Origin: JAKJEP01 sp964580995 | Lineage (GTDB): Bacteria; Planctomycetota; Phycisphaerae; Sedimentisphaerales; SM23-30 | Direction: 5' to 3' | DNA: 64,000 bases | Assembly: GCA_964580995.1 (NCBI GenBank) | Contig: CAZOMV010000007.1 | Span: 1 to 64,000 of the forward strand | Notes under the pieces: model-generated | Seen by the model: only the letters and a program-made list of their open reading frames with translations | Told to the model about the DNA's origin: nothing | The model's database searches: none | Translations under genes and position numbers: made by a program | In this document: in pieces, positions 1 through 9,494 of the stretch | Layout of the letters: each line of letters begins with the position of its first letter | How positions within the stretch are numbered: position 1 is the stretch's first letter

Positions 1-254
1 AAGCCCAGGTCCAGGGCGGTGATGAAGGCCTTGACCCAGAAGTCGGGGGTGGAAGCGCCGCGTTCGATGAGGCGAATCCATTTGAGGCTGCAAAGATAGT
101 CCAGGGAATCATCCTGGGAGCCGTTATCGACCACAATCACTTCGATGGGGATTTTAGGGGTATGCTTGCGAATGGCACGCAGGCAGAGGGTGATCATTTC
201 CCGGACCTGCCATTGGGGGATACAAATGGTTACAAGGGGATTAGCGGCTGTCAT
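1..254 (-). CDS. Glycosyltransferase family 2, N-terminal part (cut by window edge)
   Basis: Reading the minus strand from the ATG at 252-254 gives an open frame that runs off the left edge of the window. The visible 84 residues begin with the usual GT2 start, PLVTICIPQW, followed by a VIVVDNGSQDDS stretch near residue 40; this is the nucleotide-sugar binding loop of GT-A fold transferases. The protein should move a sugar from a nucleotide donor, probably on the cytoplasmic face of the membrane. Acceptor and donor cannot be told. It is divergent from the alpha-galactosidase gene that follows. Confidence 0.8.
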   Translation of the reverse strand, partial: MTAANPLVTICIPQWQVREMITLCLRAIRKHTPKIPIEVIVVDNGSQDDSLDYLCSLKWIRLIERGASTPDFWVKAFITALDLG

Positions 255-436
255 TTGAATGCCCTTTCAAATCTATAACGATAACCTCTGTACTATTTGA
301 TAGTTAAGATTTTAGCCGGCAGAAGTGAAATGGCAAGTGTTATTTTCCTAACTATTTTTCTGGTTTGGGTCTTAGGAGTAAGGTAGAATTTAATTATGGC
401 AGAATCTGTAGCTTATAGCAAATCGGAGGCAATCGC

Positions 437-2401
437 ATGAGACGTACAATTGGTTTTGGCATTCTGTTTCTGGCGGCTGGGGTATCGGGTCTGTGGGGGC
501 AGGCGGGGGAATCCGATAGGACGAGTATGGAAAAGAAGGAGCGGCTGCCGTTTTCGTTTCAGTATGGAGGGAAGTCGTTTGAGGAGGTCCGGGCGGGGTG
601 GGCTGAGATGGCGGAGCAAAAGCCGCTGGATGAGAAGCGGCTGGAGCGGGTGTGGACGTGGACGGAGCCGGAGGGCGGGCTGGTAGTGCAATATGAGGTG
701 ATTGAGTATCCGTATCTGGCGGCGCGGGAGTGGGTGGTGCGGCTGGAGAACCGGGGGGAGAAGGATACGGAGATTATTGAGGGGGTGCGGAGCCTGGACG
801 GGCGGCTGGAGAGGACGGCGGGGGATGCGGTGGTGCTGCATTATGCACTGGGGGATCATAACAGCGCGGACAGTTTTGCACCGCAGCGGAAAGAACTGCC
901 GGCGGGTGAGAAGGCGGTGTTCAGTCCGCGGGCGGGGCGGTCGTCGGATCCGTATATGCCGTTTTTCAATGTGCAGGGCCAGGGGGGCGGGCGGATGATT
1001 GCCATCGGGTGGTCGGGGCAGTGGCAGGCGGAGTTTGAACGGAATGCGGACGGGTCGCTGTCGCTGCGGGCGGGCTTGCAGACAGCGCATTTTCGGCTGC
1101 AGCCGGGGGAGAAGATTCGCATACCGCGGATCGTGACGATTGACTGGAAAGGGGAGGAGCCGCTGGCGGGGAACAACCGGCTGCGGCAGTTCATGCTGAG
1201 CCATGTCTTTCCGCGGCGCAAGGGCGAGCTGGTGCTGCCGCCGATTTGCGGGAGTATCAATGTTACGGATCCGGACGGGTCGTATGAGGGTCCCCATATT
1301 CGGATCATGCCGTTTTACGGGCGGTGCGGGATCGAGGTGTTCTGGTCGGACATGGACCCGCAGCAGTGGTATCCGAAGGGATTTCCGGAGGGGACGGGGA
1401 CGTGGGAGCCGGATTTGGCGAAGTATCCGCGGGGCTTGAAGCCGATCGGGGAGGCGGCACGGGCGGCGGGGATGGAGTATCTGCTGTGGTTTGAGCCGGA
1501 GCGGGTGCAGCCGGGCACGCGGATTTATTATGACCATCCGGAGTATCTGCTGGCGCGGAATGGGGAGAAGCAGTTGTATGGGCTGCACGATCCGGCGGCG
1601 CGGAAATGGCTGACGGATTATATCGACGTGCAGATCAGCGAGGCGCAACTGGGCTGGCTGCGGTGGGATTACAATATTGAGCCGCTGGAGTTCTGGCGGC
1701 AGAATGAGGAGCCGGAGCGGCAGGGGATGGTGGAAATCGGGTACATCATGGGGTTGTACGCGATGTGGGAGGATTTGCAGGGGCGGCATCCGGGCTTGAT
1801 TGTTGACAATTGTGCCAGCGGGGGCCGGCGGATCGATATCGAGAGCTGCCGGTATGGTCTGCCGCTGTGGCACAGCGATATGCAGTGTTTCGGGCCGAAG
1901 CCGGACGCGGAGCAGTTGCAGAATGCGGGACTGTTTCGCTGGGTGCCGCTGCACGGCAGCGTGGCGTTCGGCCTGGAGCCGTCGTATGCGTTTCGCAGCG
2001 CGATGACGCCGGGGAATATTCTGGCGACGAACGACAGCGAAGAGGACATCCGGCGGACGGTGGCGGTGTATCAGAAGGCCCGGCCGTATATGCTGGGCGA
2101 TTTTTATCCGCTGTTCCCGCATCAGGCGGATAATACGCTGTGGTTCGGGTATCAGTTTCACCGGGAGGATTTGGCGGGCGGGATGGCGTTTTTGTTCCGG
2201 CGGGAGAAGAATGGGGAGCCGGAAAAGGTTATTTCGCTACAGGGGGTGAATCCGGATGCCATTTATGAAGTCAGTTTTGCGGGATCGGAGAACAAGCAGA
2301 CGGTGAGCGGCAAAGAACTGGCGGCGTTTCAGGTGCAGATTGCGGTGACACCCGGTTCGATGATTTTGTATTATCAGGCGGCGGGGGCAGCACTCAAGTA
2401 A
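437..2401 (+). CDS. Secreted alpha-galactosidase-like glycoside hydrolase, family GH36
   Basis: The 654-residue protein has an N-terminal signal peptide (hydrophobic run about residues 5-20), a beta-sandwich region and a TIM barrel of GH36/melibiase type. Landmarks are GIEVFWSDMD, YLLWFEPERV, LRWDYN and CASGGRRID. By family knowledge the aspartate of LRWDYN (Asp411) should be the nucleophile and that of GGRRID (Asp467) the acid/base. It should release alpha-linked galactose from glycans outside the cytoplasm. A strong ribosome site, GGAGG at 425-429, fixes the ATG at 437. The next gene starts directly after its stop codon, so the two are probably translated together. Other GH36 members act on alpha-N-acetylgalactosamine, so the exact substrate is open. 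Confidence 0.88.
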   Translation: MRRTIGFGILFLAAGVSGLWGQAGESDRTSMEKKERLPFSFQYGGKSFEEVRAGWAEMAEQKPLDEKRLERVWTWTEPEGGLVVQYEVIEYPYLAAREWVVRLENRGEKDTEIIEGVRSLDGRLERTAGDAVVLHYALGDHNSADSFAPQRKELPAGEKAVFSPRAGRSSDPYMPFFNVQGQGGGRMIAIGWSGQWQAEFERNADGSLSLRAGLQTAHFRLQPGEKIRIPRIVTIDWKGEEPLAGNNRLRQFMLSHVFPRRKGELVLPPICGSINVTDPDGSYEGPHIRIMPFYGRCGIEVFWSDMDPQQWYPKGFPEGTGTWEPDLAKYPRGLKPIGEAARAAGMEYLLWFEPERVQPGTRIYYDHPEYLLARNGEKQLYGLHDPAARKWLTDYIDVQISEAQLGWLRWDYNIEPLEFWRQNEEPERQGMVEIGYIMGLYAMWEDLQGRHPGLIVDNCASGGRRIDIESCRYGLPLWHSDMQCFGPKPDAEQLQNAGLFRWVPLHGSVAFGLEPSYAFRSAMTPGNILATNDSEEDIRRTVAVYQKARPYMLGDFYPLFPHQADNTLWFGYQFHREDLAGGMAFLFRREKNGEPEKVISLQGVNPDAIYEVSFAGSENKQTVSGKELAAFQVQIAVTPGSMILYYQAAGAALK

Positions 2402-2794
2402 ATGAATGAGAATCTTAAGGAATTCAATCTGGAGCCATTGTTTGTCCGGCTGGGGGAGTCGGAGTTTCGCAGGCGGTTTAAGCTGGGAGAGAAGGAACGG
2501 CAGTATGTAGAGGAGAAAGGATGGGCGGTGATTGAGCAGCACGCGTATGATTTTGTCCGGCAGCGGCTGGGGCCGGCTGAGCCGGACAACGACGGGAAGC
2601 AGACGCCGATGCGGAATCATCCGGTGTTTATCGCCCAGCACGCGACGGGGACCTGCTGCCGGAAATGCCTGGAGAAGTGGCATCGGATAGAAAAAGGCAA
2701 AGAACTGACGGAAGAACAGGTGAATTATATTGTGGCGGTACTGAGGTACTGGCTGAAACGAGCAATGTTACCAACTATAGAACAGGAGAATTGA
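2402..2794 (+). CDS. DUF4186 family protein
   Basis: This 130-residue protein matches the small DUF4186 family along its length: the conserved block HPVFIAQHATGTCCRKCLEKW lies at about residues 73-93 and is preceded by a NDGKQTPMR stretch. The CCxxC cysteines together with nearby histidines look like a metal site, but no function is established. There is no signal peptide, so it should be cytoplasmic. Its ATG follows the stop of the GH36 gene with no gap, and it ends two bases before the DUF1080 gene, so the three form one transcription unit. A role in glycan use is suggested only by position. Confidence 0.8.
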   Translation: MNENLKEFNLEPLFVRLGESEFRRRFKLGEKERQYVEEKGWAVIEQHAYDFVRQRLGPAEPDNDGKQTPMRNHPVFIAQHATGTCCRKCLEKWHRIEKGKELTEEQVNYIVAVLRYWLKRAMLPTIEQEN

Positions 2795-2796
2795 TT

Positions 2797-3486
2797 ATGA
2801 AGAAGAAAGTGGTATTGGTTTTGGCGGGGATGGCGGTGATCGCGTTAGGGCTGGGGGCGGCGGAGAAGCAGGAGGCGGACAAGCCGATTGTGCCGCAGGA
2901 AAAGATGGAGCTGTGGAATGGGAAGGATTTCAGCGGGTGGAAGCTGTTTTTGCCGGACGGGTCGGATGTGAACCAGGTGTGGTCGGTGCGGGACGGGGTG
3001 ATCCGCTGCGAGGGAAAGCCGACGGGGTATATGCGGACGGAGGCGGATTATGCGGATTACTATTTGCATGTGGAGTGGCGGTGGCCGGGGGAGACGGGCA
3101 ACAGCGGGGTGCTGCTCCATGCCGGCGGGCCGGATAAGGTCTGGCCGACGTGTATCGAGTGCCAGTTGTGGGCGAGCCATGCCGGGGATGCGGTGGCGAT
3201 GGAGGGGACGAAATGGACCGAATTTAACCGCAAAAGCAAACGGGTTGTCTCTGATCTTATTGTAGGCCGATTGAAAGAGAGCAGCGAGAAGGAACCGGGG
3301 CAGTGGAATACCTATGAGATCATCTGTAAAGGGGACTGGATGGTGGTGCTGGTAAACGGGGTGTTGCAGAATGTGGTGAGCGGGGCGTCGGTTTCGTCGG
3401 GGAAAATCGGGCTGCAAAGCGAGGGGACGCCGATTGAATTTCGCAATATGTATCTGGAACCGCTGGATTATGATCCGAAGCCGTAG
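2797..3486 (+). CDS. Secreted DUF1080 (3-keto-disaccharide hydrolase-type) protein
   Basis: The start at 2797 is chosen because a ribosome site (ACAGGAGA) lies just before it and the translation begins with a signal peptide (about residues 1-22). An upstream in-frame start would overlap the previous gene and give no signal. The 229-residue product is a single DUF1080 beta-sandwich, with WNGKDFSGWK, a NSGVLLHAGG block and IEFRNMYLEPL at the end. Some family members cleave 3-keto-glycosides made by MocA-type dehydrogenases; others are only binding modules. Here it is co-transcribed with GH36, so it may act on keto-sugars or bind glycan in the periplasm. Confidence 0.85.
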   Translation: MKKKVVLVLAGMAVIALGLGAAEKQEADKPIVPQEKMELWNGKDFSGWKLFLPDGSDVNQVWSVRDGVIRCEGKPTGYMRTEADYADYYLHVEWRWPGETGNSGVLLHAGGPDKVWPTCIECQLWASHAGDAVAMEGTKWTEFNRKSKRVVSDLIVGRLKESSEKEPGQWNTYEIICKGDWMVVLVNGVLQNVVSGASVSSGKIGLQSEGTPIEFRNMYLEPLDYDPKP

Positions 3487-3553
3487 GAAATTGAGAAATC
3501 ATGATGTAAAAATAGTACGTCAAACCTGTTAATACAAAAAAGGAATGTATCGA

Positions 3554-5449
3554 ATGAAGACTATTGCATGTTTTGCAGCGTTGTATGTGATTTTTTTTGC
3601 CATACCAATGTGGGCGGTTGACTCCGCCAGCCAGTCATCGACCAAGGAAATCCTCTCGGAGGAAACCGTCAAGGGTCTTACTGGAAAGGTCCGCGAGGTG
3701 ACGGTGCAGGTCCCGGCGGCAACCAGCGTACCGCCGCTTTCGGAGGCGGAGCAGACCGTGGACATTGACCTCCAGCGGATGGCGCAGTGGGGGATGAACT
3801 ACCTGATCCGCTCGCCGCGCAAGGAACTCGGCTATGAACCGGTTTTTCAGGCCAGCCCGATGAACTGTCCGCCTATTCCCAGCGGGCATGATGTGGTGGT
3901 AGCCTGCGACACCGATGCCCGGATGAACTGGGAGTGGTACTACATGCGGGATGTCAGCGGTTCCCAGGCGGGCAAGGACGTTGAGGCGGCGTTTCATCAG
4001 CGCATCCTGGCGTATGTCCGGGAGGATGGCACGGTTCTGGCCCATCCCGGCGCCTACAACGAAGGGGATATCAACAAGGTTTATACGGAAAAGGACTACG
4101 TTTACCATATCTGGGGCGCAACGAAGATTCTGCATGCCCTGGCGGAAGATTATCGCCGGAGCGGCGATGAGCGATCGAAGGAGACGGCCCGCAAAATTAT
4201 GGTACGGCTTCAGAAACTGGCGATTTATACCCGTCCCGATACCTGTTATTTTGCCGCCGGCATGGGTGGGGTAAACCAGGACGGAACTCCGGTCCCCAAC
4301 GGCTGGAACCGACAACCGGCTCCTCTTGTTGAACCGCTGGTCAACTATTACCTGGCCTGCGGCGATCCGGAGGCGCTGGAGTTCGCCAAGGCTTATGCCG
4401 AAGGGATTATGACGGGAGCACAACCCGATGGCATCAAAATCAAACCAGACGGCGATATCGACAACGGCCACAGCCATGCCACCATGCACGCCTTGTGGGG
4501 AATCGCGCACCTGGGAGTCGTGACCGGCGATGAGCGATATACCGCGTTTGCGAAACGGTCCTGGGATTTTATGCTGAGCCGCGGCACGGGCGCCGGCTGG
4601 TTTCCGGCTGTGCCGGGCGGCTATCCAACCGACGAGACCTGCCTGACCTCCGACATGATGTCCAACGCGGCCATGATCGCCCGCGGGGGGTATCCTGAGT
4701 ATTTCGATTATGTCGAAAGGTGTCTGCGCAACCGCATCAGTCCCAGCCAATTCGTGGTTACGCCGGAATTCGAGGCGGAGTACAAGATGGTGAATTCCCA
4801 GTGCGGTGAGGAGAAGATCCGGCAGGGATTGGAAGATGACAGGAAACTCCAGGGTGCCATCCGAAGTTATTGCGGGCTGAGCGACCTGGAGAATAGTATC
4901 TTGAAGGGGACCTATCATGTTTTGGCTGGATGCTGCGCACCGGAAGGGCTGCGGGCTATCTATACCACCTGGAGTCATGTCATTGACCGGTATCCCGCCT
5001 CGAAGCTGGGGCCGGCGGGGGTGTATGTGAACATGAGTTTTAATCGGGACTCCCAATGGGGACGGGTGGTGTCATTTATGCCGGCGACCGGGCGTCTGAC
5101 GGTGAAGGCCAAGGTGCAGGATACTTTTTTCCTCCGTCCGCCGCACTGGGCGCCACGGGACCAGGTCGGGGCCTTTGTTGGAACGCAGGCCATTCCGGTA
5201 CAGTGGTCGGGGGACTATGTCCGGTTCCCGGAGGTCAAAATTGGCGACGAATTGACTATTGTTTATCCGCTGCTGCATTTCCTGCACGAGGCGGAGGGGA
5301 GCTGGAAGAATTTTGCTCCGTCGGTGAATCTCACGTATGAGTGGCTGGGGAATATGGTGGTCGGGGTGGATCCGCCCGCCGAAAAGACGCCTATCTTTTC
5401 GGACAAGGTGCGGGTACTGCCGCCGCCTCCGGCTGAGGTGAGGGAATAA
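3554..5449 (+). CDS. Secreted GH127-like glycosidase (six-hairpin fold)
   Basis: The start at 3554 fits the AAAAAGGA ribosome site better than the ATG at 3545, which lies almost on top of it. The product has a signal peptide (about residues 1-22). Its middle looks like an alpha/alpha toroid, with NGHSHATMHALWGIAHLG. Its C-terminal third, with a GCCAPEG motif, then RLTVKAKV and DELTIVYPLLHF, resembles GH127/DUF1680 beta-L-arabinofuranosidases, where a cysteine pair is part of the active site. The similarity is by pattern and partial, so the substrate is uncertain. It lies about 70 bases after the DUF1080 gene on the same strand. Confidence 0.6.
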   Translation: MKTIACFAALYVIFFAIPMWAVDSASQSSTKEILSEETVKGLTGKVREVTVQVPAATSVPPLSEAEQTVDIDLQRMAQWGMNYLIRSPRKELGYEPVFQASPMNCPPIPSGHDVVVACDTDARMNWEWYYMRDVSGSQAGKDVEAAFHQRILAYVREDGTVLAHPGAYNEGDINKVYTEKDYVYHIWGATKILHALAEDYRRSGDERSKETARKIMVRLQKLAIYTRPDTCYFAAGMGGVNQDGTPVPNGWNRQPAPLVEPLVNYYLACGDPEALEFAKAYAEGIMTGAQPDGIKIKPDGDIDNGHSHATMHALWGIAHLGVVTGDERYTAFAKRSWDFMLSRGTGAGWFPAVPGGYPTDETCLTSDMMSNAAMIARGGYPEYFDYVERCLRNRISPSQFVVTPEFEAEYKMVNSQCGEEKIRQGLEDDRKLQGAIRSYCGLSDLENSILKGTYHVLAGCCAPEGLRAIYTTWSHVIDRYPASKLGPAGVYVNMSFNRDSQWGRVVSFMPATGRLTVKAKVQDTFFLRPPHWAPRDQVGAFVGTQAIPVQWSGDYVRFPEVKIGDELTIVYPLLHFLHEAEGSWKNFAPSVNLTYEWLGNMVVGVDPPAEKTPIFSDKVRVLPPPPAEVRE

Positions 5450-5467
5450 TCCTTTTTTCAAAACCTC

Positions 5468-6376
5468 ATGAGTAAATTTGGATTTGACAGTATCATTACC
5501 CTTTTGCGAATGATCAAGTTTTCGCACTCGGTCTTTGCGCTGCCGTTTGCGGTGATGGCGGCGTTTTTGGCGGGGCGAGGCGGTGCGCCGGGATTTTGCG
5601 GATGGGGGAAGCTGGGGCTGATTGTGGTTTGCATGGTATCGGCGCGGAGCGTAGCGATGACGTATAACCGGATCGTGGATGCCAAGCTCGATGCGCGGAA
5701 TCCGCGGACGGCGGGGCGGGCGATCCCGGCGGGGCAGGTAAGCTCCCGGAAGGCGTGGTGGTTTCTTTATGGGGCCAGCCTGGTGTTTGGGATGGGGACG
5801 TTTTTGTTCTGGATTGGGTATGGGAATTACTGGCCGGGGGCGCTGGCGTTTCCGGTGCTGCTGTTTATTTGTTTTTACAGCCTGACGAAGCGGTTCACGT
5901 GGGCGTCGCATTTCTGGCTGGGGGCGTCGCTGATGCTGGCACCGGTGGGGGTGTGCGTGGCGGTCAGCCCGCCGGAGGGGCCGGTATTCACGCTGCCGGT
6001 AGTGGTGCTGGGCGGGGTGGTGCTGCTGTGGACGGCGGGTTTTGATATTATTTATGCTTTTCAGGATATCGAGGTGGACCGGCGGGACGGGCTGTATTCG
6101 ATTCCGGCCCGGCTGGGGGAGCCGCTGGCGCTGTGGATCAGCCGCACGTGTCACAGTCTGGCGGTGACGCTATTGCTGCTGCTGGCGATGATCGTGCCGC
6201 TGGGGAGGATTTATCTGGCGGCGGTGGGAGCGGCGGCGGTGCTGCTGCTGGCGGAACATATACTGGTGCGCGGGGGCGAGACCCGGCACATGAAAATTGC
6301 CTTTGGGACCATCAACGGGCTGGTGAGTATTCTGCTGGCGGCGGCGACGATTGTGGATATTCTGGCCAGAGAATGA
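5468..6376 (+). CDS. mqnP: UbiA-family prenyltransferase, probably MqnP of menaquinone synthesis
   Basis: This is a 302-residue integral membrane protein with about eight hydrophobic segments. The first aspartate-rich motif, NRIVDAKLD, starts at residue 67 and is followed by NPRTAGR; the second, DIIYAFQDIEVDRRDG, lies near residues 192-207. This pair is typical of the UbiA subgroup that prenylates the 1,4-dihydroxy-6-naphthoate intermediate of the futalosine menaquinone route. A 4-hydroxybenzoate substrate is the alternative, less likely in this type of bacterium. The reaction joins a polyprenyl diphosphate to the aromatic ring in the inner membrane. No clear ribosome site is seen; the gene starts 18 bases after the GH127-like gene. 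Confidence 0.78.
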   Translation: MSKFGFDSIITLLRMIKFSHSVFALPFAVMAAFLAGRGGAPGFCGWGKLGLIVVCMVSARSVAMTYNRIVDAKLDARNPRTAGRAIPAGQVSSRKAWWFLYGASLVFGMGTFLFWIGYGNYWPGALAFPVLLFICFYSLTKRFTWASHFWLGASLMLAPVGVCVAVSPPEGPVFTLPVVVLGGVVLLWTAGFDIIYAFQDIEVDRRDGLYSIPARLGEPLALWISRTCHSLAVTLLLLLAMIVPLGRIYLAAVGAAAVLLLAEHILVRGGETRHMKIAFGTINGLVSILLAAATIVDILARE

Positions 6377-6594
6377 GCGGATATTATTCGAGGAATTGGC
6401 AGATAAAACCTTTCATTTTAACGTTTTATGTCTTTGGCAGGTCCATGTCGCTTTAGAGGTTGATTTCAAGTCCGATATTTCGGCGGCCCAGAAAATTGGG
6501 GAAAAACGCATCTGGTTTAAGCGGAAGAGGTCGTATGTCCGATAAGGTTATAAGTGCTCATGACGACCTACAAACTCTAGCCAGAGGTGAGTTG

Positions 6595-7227
6595 ATGAAA
6601 TTATGGATAAACGGCCGGGAATTAGAGGTTCTATTGCCGGCAGATGCCACGCTGGGGGCGGCGCTGCTGACGGTGCAGGATCAGAAAATCAACGAAGATG
6701 AAGTTATTTCGCAAATCGTCATTGACGGGGAGCCGCTGACCGGGGAGCTGTTGAACCAGTGGAAGAATCGGCCGATTGGTGATTTTGGCGAGACCCGGAT
6801 TGAAGCGCCCCGGCGGCGGGATTATACCCTTGCCAGCCTGAAGACGCTTTCGGAAGCGCTGGCGGAGAGTGTCAGCCAGCGGCAGGAGATCAGCGATTTG
6901 ATTTCGCGCGGGCAGAGCGGGCCGGCGTTGCAGAAGCTGGGCGGGTATCTGCGGTTTTGGGAGGCGACGCAGCAATCGCTGGGGTGCGCGGCGCGGCTGC
7001 TGAAGGCGGACTTGCAGCGGTTCGAGTATTTCGAGGCGGGGCAGGCAAAAACGGCGGAAGAAACGATTGGGAATCTGACGCAACAGCTTCGGGAGATGAA
7101 AACCGCTTTAGCGGCGGGAGACCTGGTGCTGCTGGGGGATATTCTGGATTATGAGTTCGGCACGATAACCAGCACGTGGCAAAATCTGATCGAGCAGTTG
7201 GCGGATCGATACGAAAATCAAAACTGA
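6595..7227 (+). CDS. Hypothetical protein with small N-terminal beta fold and helical body
   Basis: The ATG at 6595 is preceded by AGAGGTGAG and begins MKLWINGREL, so it is preferred over earlier in-frame starts, which encode basic low-complexity sequence. The 210-residue protein starts with a beta-rich segment (residues 1-70, ending IVIDGEPLTG and FGETRIEA), then appears all-helical with many Gln, Glu and Leu. No signal peptide or membrane segment is seen. I do not recognise a family; the layout resembles small cytoplasmic adaptor or chaperone-like proteins, but that is only a shape comparison. A strong terminator follows the gene. Confidence 0.7.
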   Translation: MKLWINGRELEVLLPADATLGAALLTVQDQKINEDEVISQIVIDGEPLTGELLNQWKNRPIGDFGETRIEAPRRRDYTLASLKTLSEALAESVSQRQEISDLISRGQSGPALQKLGGYLRFWEATQQSLGCAARLLKADLQRFEYFEAGQAKTAEETIGNLTQQLREMKTALAAGDLVLLGDILDYEFGTITSTWQNLIEQLADRYENQN

Positions 7228-7257
7228 CAGATAGAGAGAGTTGTTTTTTATATAGAG

Positions 7258-7289
7258 TCCCGGCTTGTAAAAGGTCCGGGATTTTTTTT
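7258..7289 (+). terminator. Intrinsic terminator after the 6595-7227 gene
   Basis: TCCCGG (7258-7263) pairs with CCGGGA (7276-7281) around a 12-base loop, and eight T residues follow at 7282-7289. It lies 31 bases after the stop codon of the plus-strand gene and should end that transcript. Confidence 0.85.
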
Positions 7290-7404
7290 GTCTATTGCTT
7301 GTCAGCGGCGGGCGGACATGCTATAAAGAGGTAATGATAAGTCAACGACAGGCGTTTACCTTGAGATTACGGGGCTAAGTCAAATTTTACAGGTATTTTC
7401 GGTT

Positions 7405-9441
7405 ATGGATTTTTACACAAAATTTTTCTGCGGTTTTGGGGTGAGTATGCTGGTTTTGGGGATTCTTTCCATGCAGGTATTCGGACAGGAGACGTTGGGG
7501 TGGAAGGAGGCGTGGCAATCGCCGCCGAACGAGCTGCGGCCGCTGCAGATTGTGCACGGGATCCCGGCGGCGCAGGCAACGGCGGAGGCGATGGCGGCGT
7601 TGCAGGAGATCGGATTCGGGGGGATTGTGTGCAATGTGAGTTTCCAGGATTACCTGGTTTCGGCGGAGAACTGGGCGACGCTGGTGAAGGCGATCGGGGC
7701 GGCGCGGGCGGCGGGACTGGTGGTGTGGATTTACGATGAGCAGGGCTATCCCAGCGGGGCGGCGGGCGGACTGGTTCTGAAGGAGAATCCGGCGTATGAT
7801 TCCCAGGTGCTGGTGTATGATGCGTCGCAGCCGGAGCCGTTTGCGATCCGGGCGGCGTATGAGCATACCCATGCCAGCAATAATTATTACGCGGCGCGGC
7901 GGTGCCCGAATCTGATTGACCGGGCGGCGATGCAGTGTTTTATCGAGAAAACGCATCAGGCGTACCGGGAGAAGCTGGGGGCGGAGTTCGGGGCGGTGCG
8001 GGCCTTTTTCACGGATGAGCCGGGGCTGATGGCGGTGAACCTGGGGCAGATCCCGGATCATGTCCAAAAAAACGTGCGGGTGGATGATCCGATCGATGAG
8101 ACGGTGAAGCCGCTGCCGATGGTGCCGTGGTGCGGGGATCTGGCGCAGGAGTATGAGCGGCGGTACGGGGAGGACCTGGGGGCGGTGCGGGGGAGTTTAT
8201 TTGCGGGACAGGAGGAACGGGACCGGCAGGTGCGGCGGCACTACTGGTCGCTGATTGCGGACTTGATCGCGGAGCGGTATTTCGGGCAGATTCAGGAGTG
8301 GTGCCAGGGGCAGGGGGTGGCCTCCTCGGGGCATAGCCTGCACGAGGAAAATCTCATTTGCCAGGTGGGGCTGTACGGCAATTCGCTGAAGGCCTTAATG
8401 CGGATGGACATACCGGGGCTGGACATCCTGTCGTCGGAGCCGGCCGATGTGCTGTATAGTTCCTGGCTGACGGCGAGTTTGCCGGCGTCGGCGGCGCTGT
8501 GGAACGGGGGACGGAAGGTAATGACGGAGGTGAGCGATTTTGCCCAGCGGATGAGCAGCAATCAGGATGCGACGCTGGAGAAGATGCAGGCGACGGCGGC
8601 GTGGCAGGCGGCGTTCGGGGTGACGGAGTTCACGTCGTATTATCTGACCTCGGCGATGGACCAGATTGTGTATATGATCGACATCGGCAGCACGATTCCG
8701 TTTGATAAGAACAAGTACCAGAGCTATTGCCGGTATGTGGGGCGGCTGAACGCGGTGCTGCGGGAGGCGCGGCCGGACCCGAAGGTGCTGCTGTATTATC
8801 CGATTTATGATTTGTGGGCGGAATATCTGCCGGTGGCGGAGCGGCTGGACATATCCAGTCAAACGCCCCGTGCACAACAACTGGTTCATACTTTTATGGC
8901 GCTGGGCCAACAAATGACCAGGTCGCAGGTATCGTTTGCCCTGACGGATCATGAGATTCTGGCGAAGGCAGAGGCGCGGGACGGGGGATTGTGGATTGGG
9001 GGACGGTGTTTTGAGGCGCTGGTGCTGCCGGCGGAGGCGGAACTGCCGGAGGCGGCGAAGGGGCTGGTGGAGCAATTTCAGGCGGCGGGCGGTTATGTGT
9101 ACCAGGCCGGCCAGCCGGGGGCAGCGCTGGATACGCAAAGGCTGGCGGCGATTCAGGGCAGCGGGAAATTGAACCCGGCCTGCGATACGGTGGTGGCGGG
9201 CCGTTTTGTACGGGAGCGGCGGGAGATTTTACTTTTTGTGAATGTGACGGACAAGCCTTATGCCGGCCGGGTCCGGTTAAACGGAGTAGAACGATGGATA
9301 CAGGCGGACCCGCAGAGCGGCGCGATGGAAGCGTGTAAGGCGGCGGAGGCGGATGAGGCGGAGATCACTTTAGCACCCAACGGGGCCTTGTTTTTCATCG
9401 GGCCGGTGAATGGTAAGACAGAAGAAGTAGCCAGGAATTAA
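7405..9441 (+). CDS. Secreted GH106-like glycoside hydrolase
   Basis: The 678-residue protein has a long N-terminal hydrophobic signal (about residues 10-27, ending at FGQ). The stretch VVWIYDEQGYPSGAAGG near residue 112 and AFFTDEPG near residue 200 are like the GH106 alpha-L-rhamnosidase group and its uncharacterised relatives in planctomycetes and Bacteroidota. It is shorter than typical GH106 enzymes of about 1000 residues, and I see no separate carbohydrate-binding module. The likely role is removal of a terminal sugar, perhaps rhamnose, outside the cytoplasm. It has its own transcription unit after the terminator at 7258 and precedes the GH29 gene by 53 bases. Confidence 0.6.
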   Translation: MDFYTKFFCGFGVSMLVLGILSMQVFGQETLGWKEAWQSPPNELRPLQIVHGIPAAQATAEAMAALQEIGFGGIVCNVSFQDYLVSAENWATLVKAIGAARAAGLVVWIYDEQGYPSGAAGGLVLKENPAYDSQVLVYDASQPEPFAIRAAYEHTHASNNYYAARRCPNLIDRAAMQCFIEKTHQAYREKLGAEFGAVRAFFTDEPGLMAVNLGQIPDHVQKNVRVDDPIDETVKPLPMVPWCGDLAQEYERRYGEDLGAVRGSLFAGQEERDRQVRRHYWSLIADLIAERYFGQIQEWCQGQGVASSGHSLHEENLICQVGLYGNSLKALMRMDIPGLDILSSEPADVLYSSWLTASLPASAALWNGGRKVMTEVSDFAQRMSSNQDATLEKMQATAAWQAAFGVTEFTSYYLTSAMDQIVYMIDIGSTIPFDKNKYQSYCRYVGRLNAVLREARPDPKVLLYYPIYDLWAEYLPVAERLDISSQTPRAQQLVHTFMALGQQMTRSQVSFALTDHEILAKAEARDGGLWIGGRCFEALVLPAEAELPEAAKGLVEQFQAAGGYVYQAGQPGAALDTQRLAAIQGSGKLNPACDTVVAGRFVRERREILLFVNVTDKPYAGRVRLNGVERWIQADPQSGAMEACKAAEADEAEITLAPNGALFFIGPVNGKTEEVARN

Positions 9442-9494
9442 TACGGTTCCCGGATTTTGGTTACCAATTATTTAGAAAGAAAGAGGTGATGATT

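Noticed and set aside
413..2161. Long open frame on the minus strand opposite the GH36 gene
   Set aside because: Its product is Arg-, Pro- and Leu-rich without any family pattern; it is the mirror of a GC-rich coding frame with clear GH36 motifs.
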